From Streptococcus sanguinis (GTDB taxonomy: Bacteria > Bacillota > Bacilli > Lactobacillales > Streptococcaceae), in the NCBI RefSeq assembly GCF_900475275.1, contig NZ_LS483364.1, positions 1,798,001 through 1,862,000 on the forward strand: a stretch of DNA of 64,000 bases. Direction: 5' to 3'. Shown here in pieces: positions 35,676-44,281 of the stretch (positions within the stretch are counted from its first letter, which is position 1; every line of letters begins with the position of its first letter). The position numbers and the translations under genes were made by a program. Under the pieces are notes generated by a model. The model made no database searches, was not told the DNA's origin, and saw only the letters and a list, made by a program, of their open reading frames with translations.

Positions 35676-36272
35676 TTATTCATCAGCCGACTCCCTTAAT
35701 TTTCTTCTCATTTCTTTCAAAGCCTTTCTTTTTTCAAAGATTTTCAAATTAGGAATCATTATTGAACCAAATATCAAGAACAAACAGCCAGCGATTAAAA
35801 GTCCTATGGAAGAAAATTTGACAAACCAGAAGAAAGAAAACACAGTTGCCGCAATTATAAGCAGTAAGAAAATGATAGCCATTTTAATTGCTTTTTGAAC
35901 TTTCTGACACATTTCTTCCAACTCTTTCTGGTTGAGTTCGATTGTCTGAGCTTCAAGACTATCAATGTACTTTTGCTTTTTTCCAAAAAAACGACTCACT
36001 AAAAAGATAATATAAATTGATAAGGAGAGCAAGGAAATAACTGCAATCATATTTATCCCTTGTGTCGTATGGCTTCTATACAATCTATCAATTGAGATAC
36101 CTACTAAAGAAATCGCAACTGTATATTTCGAGATCTTTGCAGCTATCTTATTAGTCTTTTCTGCCCCTTCACTTGGCATATTCTCTATATTTCTTATAGC
36201 AATTTTATTGGTTTCCATATCATAATAATAGACTTTACCATTTTCGTGAAAAAGCATGATATTGGTCTTCAT
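35676..36272 (-). CDS. Membrane protein of unknown function
   Basis: A 198-residue protein starting MKTNIMLFHENGKVYYYDM. It has an N-terminal soluble part, two membrane spans around residues 45-95, a charged helical segment (about 100-125) and two more spans, then a basic tail. The topology (short soluble lead, paired spans) echoes the DUF443-like neighbours, but I cannot align it with them. ATG 36272 directly abuts the stop of the broken upstream gene, with GGAG inside that remnant, so the two were once coupled. Confidence 0.7.
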   Translation of the reverse strand: MKTNIMLFHENGKVYYYDMETNKIAIRNIENMPSEGAEKTNKIAAKISKYTVAISLVGISIDRLYRSHTTQGINMIAVISLLSLSIYIIFLVSRFFGKKQKYIDSLEAQTIELNQKELEEMCQKVQKAIKMAIIFLLLIIAATVFSFFWFVKFSSIGLLIAGCLFLIFGSIMIPNLKIFEKRKALKEMRRKLRESADE

Positions 36273-36463
36273 TTATTCTACTCCACTCTTCTTTATATCT
36301 ACTTCTTGTTTTCTCCAGCCTGTGAAAACTCTAGTATAGTTTAACAAAAGCGGCTGAAAAAATACAATATTGATACCCAATAAAGAAATTATAGCATAAG
36401 CTGTTGGCAACTTGAATAGTCTATAATAATCATATTTAAAAAGTCGTATTATCTTTTATTCAT
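36273..36463 (-). pseudogene. Internally deleted paralogue of the 36638-37279 membrane protein
   Basis: ATG 36463 has AGGAG 9 bases upstream and reads M-N-K-R, then TAA, then Y-D-F-L-N-M, matching MKKRYYEFLN of the neighbour with a Tyr codon changed to a stop. After about 17 codons the sequence jumps, in another frame, to a tail (LLGINIVFFQPLLLNYTRVF, then TGWRKQ) that matches the neighbour's LLGYAQVFTGWRNQ end. The middle, about 150 codons, is missing. The 174 bases between it and the intact gene hold nothing recognisable. Confidence 0.75.
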
Positions 36464-36637
36464 TTCGCAACTCCTGTATTGATATTTTTGTTTCTTCTAA
36501 ACTTCTCAGCATTAATTACTCTTATCCATTTTAAATCATTCTTGATAAACAATCTAGTTCTAGAGGATACGTTCATATTTCCAGCTTCCCTCTTAATAAA
36601 AAAAGGGAAATCGTTTCTTCGACAATCCCCTTTAATT

Positions 36638-37279
36638 CTACCATTTTTCAGGCACTTGATTTCTCCAGCCTGTGAAAACTTGTGCATAGCCCAATAGATA
36701 CAAGGGCGTCAATGCGATGCTCAAGCCTACCAAGGCAATAATCATATAAAGTCCTGACAGCATAAACAAGCGAGTGATGACTGCTACTGCAGCTGACAAG
36801 CAGCACAGGACGATGGCGTGAATCTGCAAAATGTTGATCTTTTGTTTCTGTTCAAAATATCTCAATTTTGAAACGATCACCATCTGATAGAGCAAATTAA
36901 TCAACTGATAAGACAAGCTGAGTATGATAAAAATCATAAAAAATGCTAAGTGGTTCTCACCAAAAAAGATGGAGCCCCAAAAAAGCAATTCAAAATGCAG
37001 AAATAGGTAAGAGCTGGTCGGAATGAGCTGCAAGGCTTTAATATCAAAAAACTTTTGGAAGAGTAAAAAGGCCAGGAACAAAATAAGCGTGTGAACGATA
37101 GTAAAATTCATGACTATCATGCTCAGATGATGCATCTCACCACGTAAGAAAATAGCAACGATAAATACCAGTGAGATGAAAAATAACTCAACTAAACCAG
37201 CCTTATAAAAATCTAAGTTTTTGATTGGATTACAATCCGTAACAAGAACATTCAAAAATTCATAATATCTCTTTTTCAT
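36638..37279 (-). CDS. Six-span membrane protein of unknown function
   Basis: A 213-residue, strongly hydrophobic protein with about six spans, starting MKKRYYEFLNVLVTDCNPIK and ending VFTGWRNQVPEKW. GGGAG lies 8 bases before ATG 37279. It is the first intact gene of the AT-rich island, behind an extended -10 promoter, and is the parent of the broken copy at 36273-36463. The family is not recognised. Confidence 0.7.
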   Translation of the reverse strand: MKKRYYEFLNVLVTDCNPIKNLDFYKAGLVELFFISLVFIVAIFLRGEMHHLSMIVMNFTIVHTLILFLAFLLFQKFFDIKALQLIPTSSYLFLHFELLFWGSIFFGENHLAFFMIFIILSLSYQLINLLYQMVIVSKLRYFEQKQKINILQIHAIVLCCLSAAVAVITRLFMLSGLYMIIALVGLSIALTPLYLLGYAQVFTGWRNQVPEKW

Positions 37280-37358
37280 TTTGTAAACTCCCATTGTTTA
37301 ACTTTATAAAATTTCCCCTAAACTTTGCGAAATTTTCTATAAAAAAATTCCACATTTC

Positions 37359-37367
37359 ATTATATCA
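37359..37367 (-). promoter_or_regulatory. Extended -10 promoter of the membrane-protein island
   Basis: The minus strand reads TGATATAAT (37367-37359), an extended -10. No good -35 is visible 17 bases upstream, which extended -10 promoters tolerate. It points into the island. Confidence 0.55.
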
Positions 37368-37464
37368 TACAGTATATAGGCTAAGGAAGTCTTATAAAAC
37401 TATAGGTATAGTTCTATAGGATAATTCCCTTTCTCAATCATTCGCCAAGTTGGCATTTTTCCGC

Positions 37465-37470
37465 TATAAT
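37465..37470 (+). promoter_or_regulatory. -10 element of queG
   Basis: TATAAT on the plus strand ends only 7 bases before ATG 37478, so the predicted transcript would start at or next to the start codon. No strong -35 is present. Confidence 0.45.
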
Positions 37471-37477
37471 AGTAAGG

Positions 37478-38620
37478 ATGAACATCAAAGAAGAAATTAT
37501 TAACTTAGCAAAAGACATTGGGATTTCTAAGATTGGCTTTACAACAGCGGATGATTTTGACTATCTGGAGAAGTCGCTGCGCTTGGCTGTAGAAGAAGGA
37601 CGAAATTCTGGATTTGAGCATAAAAGCATCGAGGAGCGGATCAAGCCCAAGCTCAGTCTAGCCTCGGCCAAGACCATTATCTCTATCGCAGTCGCCTACC
37701 CCCACAAGCTCAAGCAGCAACCTCAGAAAACGGCCTACAAGCGAGGGAAATTCACCCCTAATAGCTGGGGGCTGGACTACCACTATGTCCTGCAGGACAA
37801 GCTGGACCGGCTTGCCAAGGGAATTGAGGAACTGACCGCTGATTTTGAGTACAAGGGCATGGTGGACACAGGTGCCTTGGTTGATACCGCCGTAGCTCAA
37901 AGAGCAGGAATCGGCTTTATCGGGAAGAACGGCTTGGTCATCTCCAAGGAATTTGGCTCCTATATGTTTTTGGGAGAGCTCATCACCAATCTGGACATCG
38001 AGCCTGATCAGCCCGTCGACTACGGCTGCGGAGACTGCAACCGCTGTGTGACAGCCTGCCCCACTTCCTGCCTGATTGGTGACGGCAGCATGAATGCCAA
38101 GCGCTGTCTATCCTTTCAGACTCAGGACAAGGGCGTCATGGATCTGGAATTTCGCAAGAAGATTAAAACGGTCATCTATGGCTGCGATATCTGCCAAATC
38201 TGCTGCCCTTACAATAAAGGCTTGGATAATCCGCTCGCAACAGAGATTGATCCCGACCTTTCTCATCCCGAGCTCCTGCCTTTCTTGGAGCTTTCCAACG
38301 GTCAGTTTAAGGAGAAATTCGGTCATGTAGCCGGCAGCTGGCGGGGAAAAAACATCCTGCAGCGCAATGCCATTATCGCTCTGGCAAATGCCAATGATCG
38401 CTCTGCCATTCCCAAAATGCTGGAAATTATCGACAAGGGGCAAAATCCGATTCATGTCACTACAGCTATCTGGGCTCTGCGTCAGCTGGTGCGTGAGGTC
38501 CATCCAGAAATGATAGAACTGGTCATGAACGTCAAAAATCCAACGCCGCAAATCCAAGAAGAGCAAGGCCGTTTCCTAAAGAAATTTGGCCTAGAAGAAA
38601 AAATTGTGATAGAAAACTAA
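37478..38620 (+). CDS. queG: Epoxyqueuosine reductase QueG
   Basis: Carries out the last step of queuosine synthesis in tRNA. The 380-residue protein shows two [4Fe-4S] clusters of ferredoxin type: CGDCNRCVTACPTSC (about residues 185-200) and CDICQICCPYN (about 238-248). A C-terminal HEAT-like part follows. Queuosine synthesis enzymes of this type also bind cobalamin, which makes its closeness to the B12 genes interesting but possibly accidental. It is the only protein gene on the plus strand. Confidence 0.93.
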   Translation: MNIKEEIINLAKDIGISKIGFTTADDFDYLEKSLRLAVEEGRNSGFEHKSIEERIKPKLSLASAKTIISIAVAYPHKLKQQPQKTAYKRGKFTPNSWGLDYHYVLQDKLDRLAKGIEELTADFEYKGMVDTGALVDTAVAQRAGIGFIGKNGLVISKEFGSYMFLGELITNLDIEPDQPVDYGCGDCNRCVTACPTSCLIGDGSMNAKRCLSFQTQDKGVMDLEFRKKIKTVIYGCDICQICCPYNKGLDNPLATEIDPDLSHPELLPFLELSNGQFKEKFGHVAGSWRGKNILQRNAIIALANANDRSAIPKMLEIIDKGQNPIHVTTAIWALRQLVREVHPEMIELVMNVKNPTPQIQEEQGRFLKKFGLEEKIVIEN

Positions 38621-38650
38621 ACCGCTGAGACCTAAATATCCCAGCGGTTT
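38619..38650. terminator. Terminator between queG and the flavin reductase gene
   Basis: AAACCGCTG (38619-38627) pairs with CAGCGGTTT (38642-38650), followed by CTTTATTTTT. It serves queG and, on the other strand, the convergent gene. Confidence 0.8.
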
Positions 38651-38652
38651 CT

Positions 38653-39228
38653 TTATTTTTCTTCCTGTTTGCGGATTTCTTTGATAATAGAGCCCATCTT
38701 GACTGACTCGTCGCTGAAATAGCGGTAAAGCCGTCCATCACCGTCTCCCATGTAGCTGATAGGAGAAAAACGGTCACTGCGGAAAGCGTCATTTTCATCA
38801 ATCAAATCCTCATCAACCACGCGCCGAGTGACACGGGCGATGACATTGGTCAAGGCACCGCATTCTACCATATCCAGCACTTGACACTCAATGGATACAG
38901 GGCATTGGTCTACAAGCGGAGCATCCACGGTCTCGCCGATTGTGTAGCTAAGACCAGTCAGGGCAAACTTGTCCTTGCGGCTGTTGAAGCCAGCAATTTC
39001 AGACTCTTTGGTCAGATCCTTCTCTGGGACATTGACTGTGAATTGCTGGTGCTTGGTAATCTCTGTAATGGCATTTCCCTTGGTACGCATGGCAATAACC
39101 ATCATGCTGCCCAAGGAATAAACCGAGCTTGAAGTCGAAATATTATAGCCGTGCACATCGTCCTTATAGCCTAAAAAGAAGACTGGAAAGCCGAAGTAAA
39201 GTTTTCTCGTTTCAAAAGTACGTTTCAT
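38653..39228 (-). CDS. Flavin reductase-like FMN-binding protein
   Basis: A 191-residue protein of the flavin reductase split-barrel family (FPVFFLGYKDDVHGYNIST, VIAMRTKGNAITEI, ECQVLDMVECGALTNVIARV). Such proteins reduce or bind FMN; some support corrinoid reduction before adenosylation, but the substrate here is unknown. It stands alone between two terminators, just downstream of the Nik-like operon. Confidence 0.8.
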   Translation of the reverse strand: MKRTFETRKLYFGFPVFFLGYKDDVHGYNISTSSSVYSLGSMMVIAMRTKGNAITEITKHQQFTVNVPEKDLTKESEIAGFNSRKDKFALTGLSYTIGETVDAPLVDQCPVSIECQVLDMVECGALTNVIARVTRRVVDEDLIDENDAFRSDRFSPISYMGDGDGRLYRYFSDESVKMGSIIKEIRKQEEK

Positions 39229-39259
39229 ATATGTTCCTTTATTTTTAATTTTAAAATAG

Positions 39260-39289
39260 TTTAGCTGGCTGGGGCATGTGTCAGCTAAA
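39260..39289 (-). terminator. Terminator overlapping the nikE stop
   Basis: TTTAGCTG (39260-39267) pairs with CAGCTAAA (39282-39289), overlapping the stop codon of the ATPase gene. The minus-strand tail is CTATTTT. Confidence 0.6.
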
Positions 39290-39991
39290 ATGTCCCTTGT
39301 CGCCTATCAACTTCTCTGTCACGTGGTGATGAGCCTGGATAGGAAGCTCAAAGTCCTTTATCTCATCAACGATTTCCCCGTCTGCCATGACCAAAATCCG
39401 ATGGCAGAGAGCATAGCTCAGCTTGAAGTCATGCGAGATGAAAAGATAGGTCAGCTGGTATTTCTCCCACAAATCATATAAGAGGCGTAACAACCTTCCC
39501 TGAACAATGGGATCCAAACCGCTCAGAGCCTCATCAAAGATGAGAATATCTGGCTTTAAGAGCAGGCCACGGGCGATGCAAATCCGTTGGAGCTGGCCGC
39601 CACTGAGCTGGCGCGCAGGCTGATTTAGATAGCTTTTATCCAGACCGACGTCTTCTAGAATGGATTCTACCTCTTCTCTAGCCACATCTTTTGGCAGGGC
39701 CTCTGTCAAGACCTGCTCGACTGTAAAATGCGGATTGACCGAATGGAGTGAGTCTTGAAAGACCAGTAAAATTCTCACGCCAGACTTTTTGACTGAGTAG
39801 GGCAGGCCATCCAGTAAGACCTGGCCTTGACTGGGCTTTTCTAGACCGATCAGCAATTTAGCCAGCGTGCTCTTGCCACTGCCGCTCTCGCCCATCAGAC
39901 CGATCATTTCACCCTTCTGGACGGTGAAGTTACAGTCTTTGACAACCATTTTGTCCTCGAATTTTTTAAAAACATGTCTACATTCCAGCAT
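39281..39991 (-). CDS. nikE: Nickel/peptide ABC transporter ATPase, second subunit
   Basis: ATPase of the DppF/NikE type, 236 residues: Walker A GESGSGKSTLA, signature LSGGQLQRICIARGLLL, Walker B ILIFDEALSGLDP. It overlaps nikD by 14 bases and closes the operon NikA-B-C-D-E. Substrate inferred from NikA. Confidence 0.82.
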   Translation of the reverse strand: MLECRHVFKKFEDKMVVKDCNFTVQKGEMIGLMGESGSGKSTLAKLLIGLEKPSQGQVLLDGLPYSVKKSGVRILLVFQDSLHSVNPHFTVEQVLTEALPKDVAREEVESILEDVGLDKSYLNQPARQLSGGQLQRICIARGLLLKPDILIFDEALSGLDPIVQGRLLRLLYDLWEKYQLTYLFISHDFKLSYALCHRILVMADGEIVDEIKDFELPIQAHHHVTEKLIGDKGHFS

Positions 39992-40769
39992 CTTGTCTCA
40001 CCAACCGTTCGTATGGATTTCCTAAGATAAGGTCTTGGCTATAGGCCTGCGAAGGACTTTCGAGGAGCTTAGCAACCGGCCCTTCCTCCATGATAGCCCC
40101 CTGATACATGACAAGCATCTTGCCTCCCAGCTCCCGCGCCAAATGATAATCATGGGTCACTGTGATGAGGGTCTTGCCTTTAGCCAACTGCTCCTTTAAG
40201 ATGAGAATAATCTGCTCGCGATTATGGATATCCAGCGCCGAAGTAGGCTCGTCCAAAATGATGGTCTCTGGCTCCAGGCAAAGCAAGATAGCCAGCATGA
40301 CCCGCTGCAGCATACCGCCGCTGAGCTCAAAAGGATATTTCTTCAAAAGCTCTTCCGGCTCTCCCAGTCTGACTTCTTTCATAGAAGCTACTGCCTTAGT
40401 CAGACAAGCGCTCTTTGAAATCTTGCTATGGCTGCGCAGGGTTTCCCAAAAATGACTTTGAATGGTCTGAAAAGGATTGAACATAGCCATCGGATTTTGA
40501 GACATATAGGCCACTCGTCTCCCCCGCAGCTGCTGCCAGTCCTTGAGAGAATTGCGCTCTAGAGACATGGAGCCATAGTGAACTTCACCTTGCATGCTCA
40601 AGGATGAAGGCAGCTGGCCAATCAATATCTTGGTTAAGAGGCTTTTACCAGAACCACTCTCTCCAATGATGACCAGAGACTGCCCCGCCTCCACTTCAAA
40701 GCTGATGTCCTGCAGTATGGTCTTTCCCTCAATCTGGGCTGTCAGTTTCTTTACAGCTATTTTTTCCAT
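39978..40769 (-). CDS. nikD: Nickel/peptide ABC transporter ATPase, first subunit
   Basis: ATPase of the DppD/NikD type, 263 residues: Walker A GESGSGKSLLTK, signature LSGGMLQRVMLAILL, Walker B TIILDEPTSALD. A C-terminal substrate-site-like tail (AYSQDLILGNPYERLV) is typical of peptide and nickel importers. It overlaps both neighbours. Confidence 0.82.
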   Translation of the reverse strand: MEKIAVKKLTAQIEGKTILQDISFEVEAGQSLVIIGESGSGKSLLTKILIGQLPSSLSMQGEVHYGSMSLERNSLKDWQQLRGRRVAYMSQNPMAMFNPFQTIQSHFWETLRSHSKISKSACLTKAVASMKEVRLGEPEELLKKYPFELSGGMLQRVMLAILLCLEPETIILDEPTSALDIHNREQIILILKEQLAKGKTLITVTHDYHLARELGGKMLVMYQGAIMEEGPVAKLLESPSQAYSQDLILGNPYERLVRQDAGM

Positions 40770-41563
40770 ATCTGTTTCCAGCCTTTCTCTTCAAAGCATT
40801 CGGCAAATAGATTAAAGGCGACCACAGTCAGAAAGATAGCCAGTCCGGGCGCCAGCATCATCCAAGTTGCCGTTTGAAAATGGCTTCTAGCATCATGCAG
40901 CATCATGCCCCACTCGGTAATGTTGGGCTGGACACCGATTCCCAGAAAGGAAAAGCCAGAAATCATGAGAATGATATTCCCAATATTCATCAGCACAATA
41001 ATCAAAATGGGCTTGTAGATAAAGGGCAGGATATGGGTTTTGAGGATATGAATCTGGGAGAGTCCCATGGTCTGGGCAGAAATGACATAGGCTTCCTCCT
41101 TGGCACTCTTGACCAGATTGGCTGTTACCCTTGCATAGTAGACCCACTCTATGATGACAATGGCTAGAATCATATTGGTCATTCCCTGTCCCAATATCCC
41201 AACAGTAGCTAGCGATAGCAGGAAGCTAGGAAAGGCGGAAATAACATTTGCAAACCATAAGAAGGTCGCTTCAGCCTTTCCTTGGTACCATCCGATCAGC
41301 AAGCCAACTGTGACACCGATGACCACTTCTAGCAGACTGATGGTCAGGGATAAAAAGAGAGAATAACGAGCCCCGTGCAGCAGACGAGACAAAACGTCTC
41401 TGCCTAACTGATCGGTTCCCAATAGATGAACAGCGTCAGGTGCCATTAGTTTATTTGAAATCTCCACGTGCTGGGGGTCGAAACTCGATAGATAGGGAGC
41501 AAAGAGAGCGCAGATGAAGAGGGCCAGCAAAATGACACTTGAAAAAATAAATCGTTTAGACAT
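40757..41563 (-). CDS. nikC: Nickel/peptide ABC transporter permease, second subunit
   Basis: Permease of the DppC/NikC type, 268 residues, about five to six spans. The EAA-type loop (TMGLSQIHILKTHILPFIYKP) contacts the ATPases. N-terminal sequence LLGTDQLGRDVLSRLLHGAR is the usual signature of this class. It overlaps nikB by 8 bases. Confidence 0.84.
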   Translation of the reverse strand: MSKRFIFSSVILLALFICALFAPYLSSFDPQHVEISNKLMAPDAVHLLGTDQLGRDVLSRLLHGARYSLFLSLTISLLEVVIGVTVGLLIGWYQGKAEATFLWFANVISAFPSFLLSLATVGILGQGMTNMILAIVIIEWVYYARVTANLVKSAKEEAYVISAQTMGLSQIHILKTHILPFIYKPILIIVLMNIGNIILMISGFSFLGIGVQPNITEWGMMLHDARSHFQTATWMMLAPGLAIFLTVVAFNLFAECFEEKGWKQIWKK

Positions 41564-42497
41564 TGCTCCTCCTTTTTCTGACTCTAGGGTCTATCCAGAG
41601 CGGCAGCTGCTGGGTTAGAATATTATTTCCCAAGAATAATAGGCCAAATAAAAGCATACAGCACTGGATGATGGGCAGGTCCACAGACTGGAGCGCATCT
41701 ACAAAGAGGGAGCCGACACCATTCCAGGAGAAGACTTCTTCGACAATCAAGGAGCCTGTCAGGAGATAGACCAAGGTCAGGCTCAGACCTGTCGCAATGG
41801 CTGGCAGGGAATTTCTCAAGAGATGATTCTTGACCAGGAAGAACTTACTGACTCCGCGCAGGAGGGCATTTTCGACATGGACACTGTTCATCTGCTCCAG
41901 CACAGCCTTACGGATCAAAGCGGTATATTGGCCAATCAATGACATGCTTAGGGTCAGACTAGGAAGAATCAAGCTGCTAAGGTCCTGCTTGCCCGAAACG
42001 GGCAGCCATCTGAGCTGAACAGCAAAAATCACAATCAGCATGTAGCCTAGCCAAAAGCTGGGCATGGAAACGCTGGAAAAGGATAGAAAGCGAGTGACCT
42101 TATCAAAGAGAGAACCTTTGTAGACTGCACTAAAAATCCCCAAAGGAATGGACGTAAGCAAAATAAGAGCAAAGGATGTCAAGCCCAGAGAAAGGGTCGA
42201 CTGGAAACGCTCCAGCACCAAGGGCAGGACAGGAACCTTTAATAGATAAGACGTCCCAAAATCCCCACCAAGGGCCTTAGTCAGCCAAGCTAGATACTGC
42301 TGGGGCCAAGGTTGATTGAGGCCCAGATAGTCTCTGGCTTTTTCCAAGGATTGAGGAGTCACTTGAATCTTAGATACCCTTAAATAATTTTCTGCTTGAT
42401 CCGCCGAGGATAGCTTGGCCAAGAGAAAGGTCAATACTGATATCATCAACAGAGCAGCTAAGAAAGAAACTATTTTTTTAAATAAATCTTTTTTCAT
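41556..42497 (-). CDS. nikB: Nickel/peptide ABC transporter permease, first subunit
   Basis: Permease of the DppB/NikB type, 313 residues, starting MKKDLFKKIVSFLAALLMIS. It has an LGLNQPWPQQYLAWLTKALG periplasmic segment and the EAA loop region ALLRGVSKFFLVKNHLLRNS. ATG 42497 is chosen over longer in-frame starts that would cross the hairpin upstream. Confidence 0.84.
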   Translation of the reverse strand: MKKDLFKKIVSFLAALLMISVLTFLLAKLSSADQAENYLRVSKIQVTPQSLEKARDYLGLNQPWPQQYLAWLTKALGGDFGTSYLLKVPVLPLVLERFQSTLSLGLTSFALILLTSIPLGIFSAVYKGSLFDKVTRFLSFSSVSMPSFWLGYMLIVIFAVQLRWLPVSGKQDLSSLILPSLTLSMSLIGQYTALIRKAVLEQMNSVHVENALLRGVSKFFLVKNHLLRNSLPAIATGLSLTLVYLLTGSLIVEEVFSWNGVGSLFVDALQSVDLPIIQCCMLLFGLLFLGNNILTQQLPLWIDPRVRKRRSNV

Positions 42498-42519
42498 AGT
42501 CCTTAAAAGAAAAGGGGCG

Positions 42520-42545
42520 GCTGCTAAGCTTTTCAACTTAGCAGC
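42520..42545 (-). other. Hairpin between nikA and nikB
   Basis: GCTGCTAAG (42520-42528) pairs with CTTAGCAGC (42537-42545), and on the minus strand it is followed by CGCCCCTTTTCTTTT. It probably trims read-through so the binding protein is made in excess over the permease. Confidence 0.6.
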
Positions 42546-42588
42546 ACTACTCCCTTTATATTAAAATTTGCAGTTATGAAGCCAGCTT

Positions 42589-44196
42589 TTATTTTTTCTC
42601 AATATAGCGCAGTGGGAAAGCATTTTCTTCTGGGGCAAAGCGCATACCATCGAGTTCTCCCTTGCGGTAGACGGAAACAACGGATTGGTAAGTGATTGGA
42701 ATATAGATAGCTTCATCGTGGAGCATGGTGAGGACTTTCTTGTAGCCTTCATCGACTTTTGCCTCATCTGGTTCGACCAGAGTCGCCTTGATAATTTTAT
42801 CAATTTCTGGCTTAGATGGCAGAGCTTCTAGGGAAACATTTTCTGGGTGGCCATGGTCTGCTGGTGAAGTCAGAGCTGTCATCCAAGCATGCGGATCCCA
42901 AGGTGCCCCCCAAGAGAAGGTCAACATCAAATCAAAGTCGCCCGTCTTAATATTTTCCCAGTAGTCATCTTCTTCCATAGCTTTAAGCTGAACGTCGATT
43001 CCGATTTTCTTCCATTCGCCCTGGAAGTACTCAACCAAGTCCTTGTCTGTCGCCTTAGAAGAGATATAAGGAACATTTAGGCTTAATTTCTTGCCATCTT
43101 TTTCACGGATACCGTCAGAACCTTTCTTCCAGCCTGCTTGATCCAGCATCTTTTCAGCCTGCTTGATGTCGTAGTCATAGGGAGTTAGATTGGCATCAGA
43201 GTGTGGGGTAGACTTAGAGAAGATGGTATCAGCTGGTGTTTCTGTGCCGCGGAAAATGTCTTTCGCGATAGACTTCTTATCAACTGCATGGTTCATCGCC
43301 TGACGGACAGTCTTGTCTTTGAAAATTTCCTGCTTGGCATTCAAGAGCATGAGGCGGCTGGACATTGGCTGAGATACGTCTGTCGTGTACTTGTCATCCT
43401 TGGCATACTTAGCAAAGTTATCCAAACCGATAACGCCATTCCCATAGATCAAGTCAACATTGCCAGACTCAAACTCAAGAGCACGGGTTTGTGGGTCTGG
43501 AATAATCTTGACTGTTACTTCTTTCAGTTTAGGCTTTTCACCCCAGTAATTTTCGTTACGGGTAAAGGTGATGTACTCGTTTTGCTTCTTGTCTTTGACA
43601 ACCCATTGACCGGTTCCGATTGGTTTTTTGAGGTTGTCCTTGGTCGTGTCATCTCCGTCAGGGAAGGCAGCATCAGCTATGAAGCGGATTGGACGAATCA
43701 TTGATAAATCATAGAGAGTCGCACTGTAGGCTTGTTTGAGTTTAATCTCAAAGGTATGGTCATCTACAACTCGATAGCTTTCCAGCTGATTGGTGAAGTC
43801 AAACCAAGTGTGGTTTTTCTTATTTTCCTCTGAAAATACGGTATCGAAATTCCGTTTGACATTTTCTGCGTTAAAGTCAGAGTCGTCTGAGAATTTTGCC
43901 TTTCTCAGCTTGAAGGTATAGGTTTTACCATCTTCGCTGATATCCCAGCTTTCAGCCAAGGCTGGCTCGATTTTACCATTGTCACCGTAGCGGACTAGGC
44001 CTTCATAGACCATATCCTGAATGACAAATTGATCTGGATTGTAGCGGTGAGGATTGACATCCCCAAAGTCTTCTCCCCAGACCATAGTGAGTTTGTCTTT
44101 CTCATTGGCTTGTTTGGAAGAATTTGAGTTTTGCTGGCAGGCTACCAAGAATAAAGGCAGCAAGAGGACAACTAATAAAAATAGTTTTTTTCTCAT
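42589..44196 (-). CDS. nikA: NikA-like substrate-binding lipoprotein
   Basis: Extracellular binding lipoprotein (LLPLFLVACQQ lipobox), 535 residues. It closely follows NikA of Escherichia coli: VNPHRYNPDQFVIQDMVYEG, PIGTGQWVVKDKKQNEY, RNENYWGEKPKLKEV, IPDPQTRALEFESGNVDLIYG, LHDEAIYIPI. These NikA-like features set it apart from the second binding protein of the window. Nickel, or cobalt for B12 synthesis, is the likely cargo, carried as a chelate. No urease or hydrogenase genes are visible nearby. Confidence 0.85.
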   Translation of the reverse strand: MRKKLFLLVVLLLPLFLVACQQNSNSSKQANEKDKLTMVWGEDFGDVNPHRYNPDQFVIQDMVYEGLVRYGDNGKIEPALAESWDISEDGKTYTFKLRKAKFSDDSDFNAENVKRNFDTVFSEENKKNHTWFDFTNQLESYRVVDDHTFEIKLKQAYSATLYDLSMIRPIRFIADAAFPDGDDTTKDNLKKPIGTGQWVVKDKKQNEYITFTRNENYWGEKPKLKEVTVKIIPDPQTRALEFESGNVDLIYGNGVIGLDNFAKYAKDDKYTTDVSQPMSSRLMLLNAKQEIFKDKTVRQAMNHAVDKKSIAKDIFRGTETPADTIFSKSTPHSDANLTPYDYDIKQAEKMLDQAGWKKGSDGIREKDGKKLSLNVPYISSKATDKDLVEYFQGEWKKIGIDVQLKAMEEDDYWENIKTGDFDLMLTFSWGAPWDPHAWMTALTSPADHGHPENVSLEALPSKPEIDKIIKATLVEPDEAKVDEGYKKVLTMLHDEAIYIPITYQSVVSVYRKGELDGMRFAPEENAFPLRYIEKK

Positions 44197-44281
44197 TTTT
44201 ATTGAATCACTTTCTTGTATTCATATTTTTTATGATTTCAGTCCCAAGAGATAGAGGCTGCAGTTTATATTTTTTTGATGA

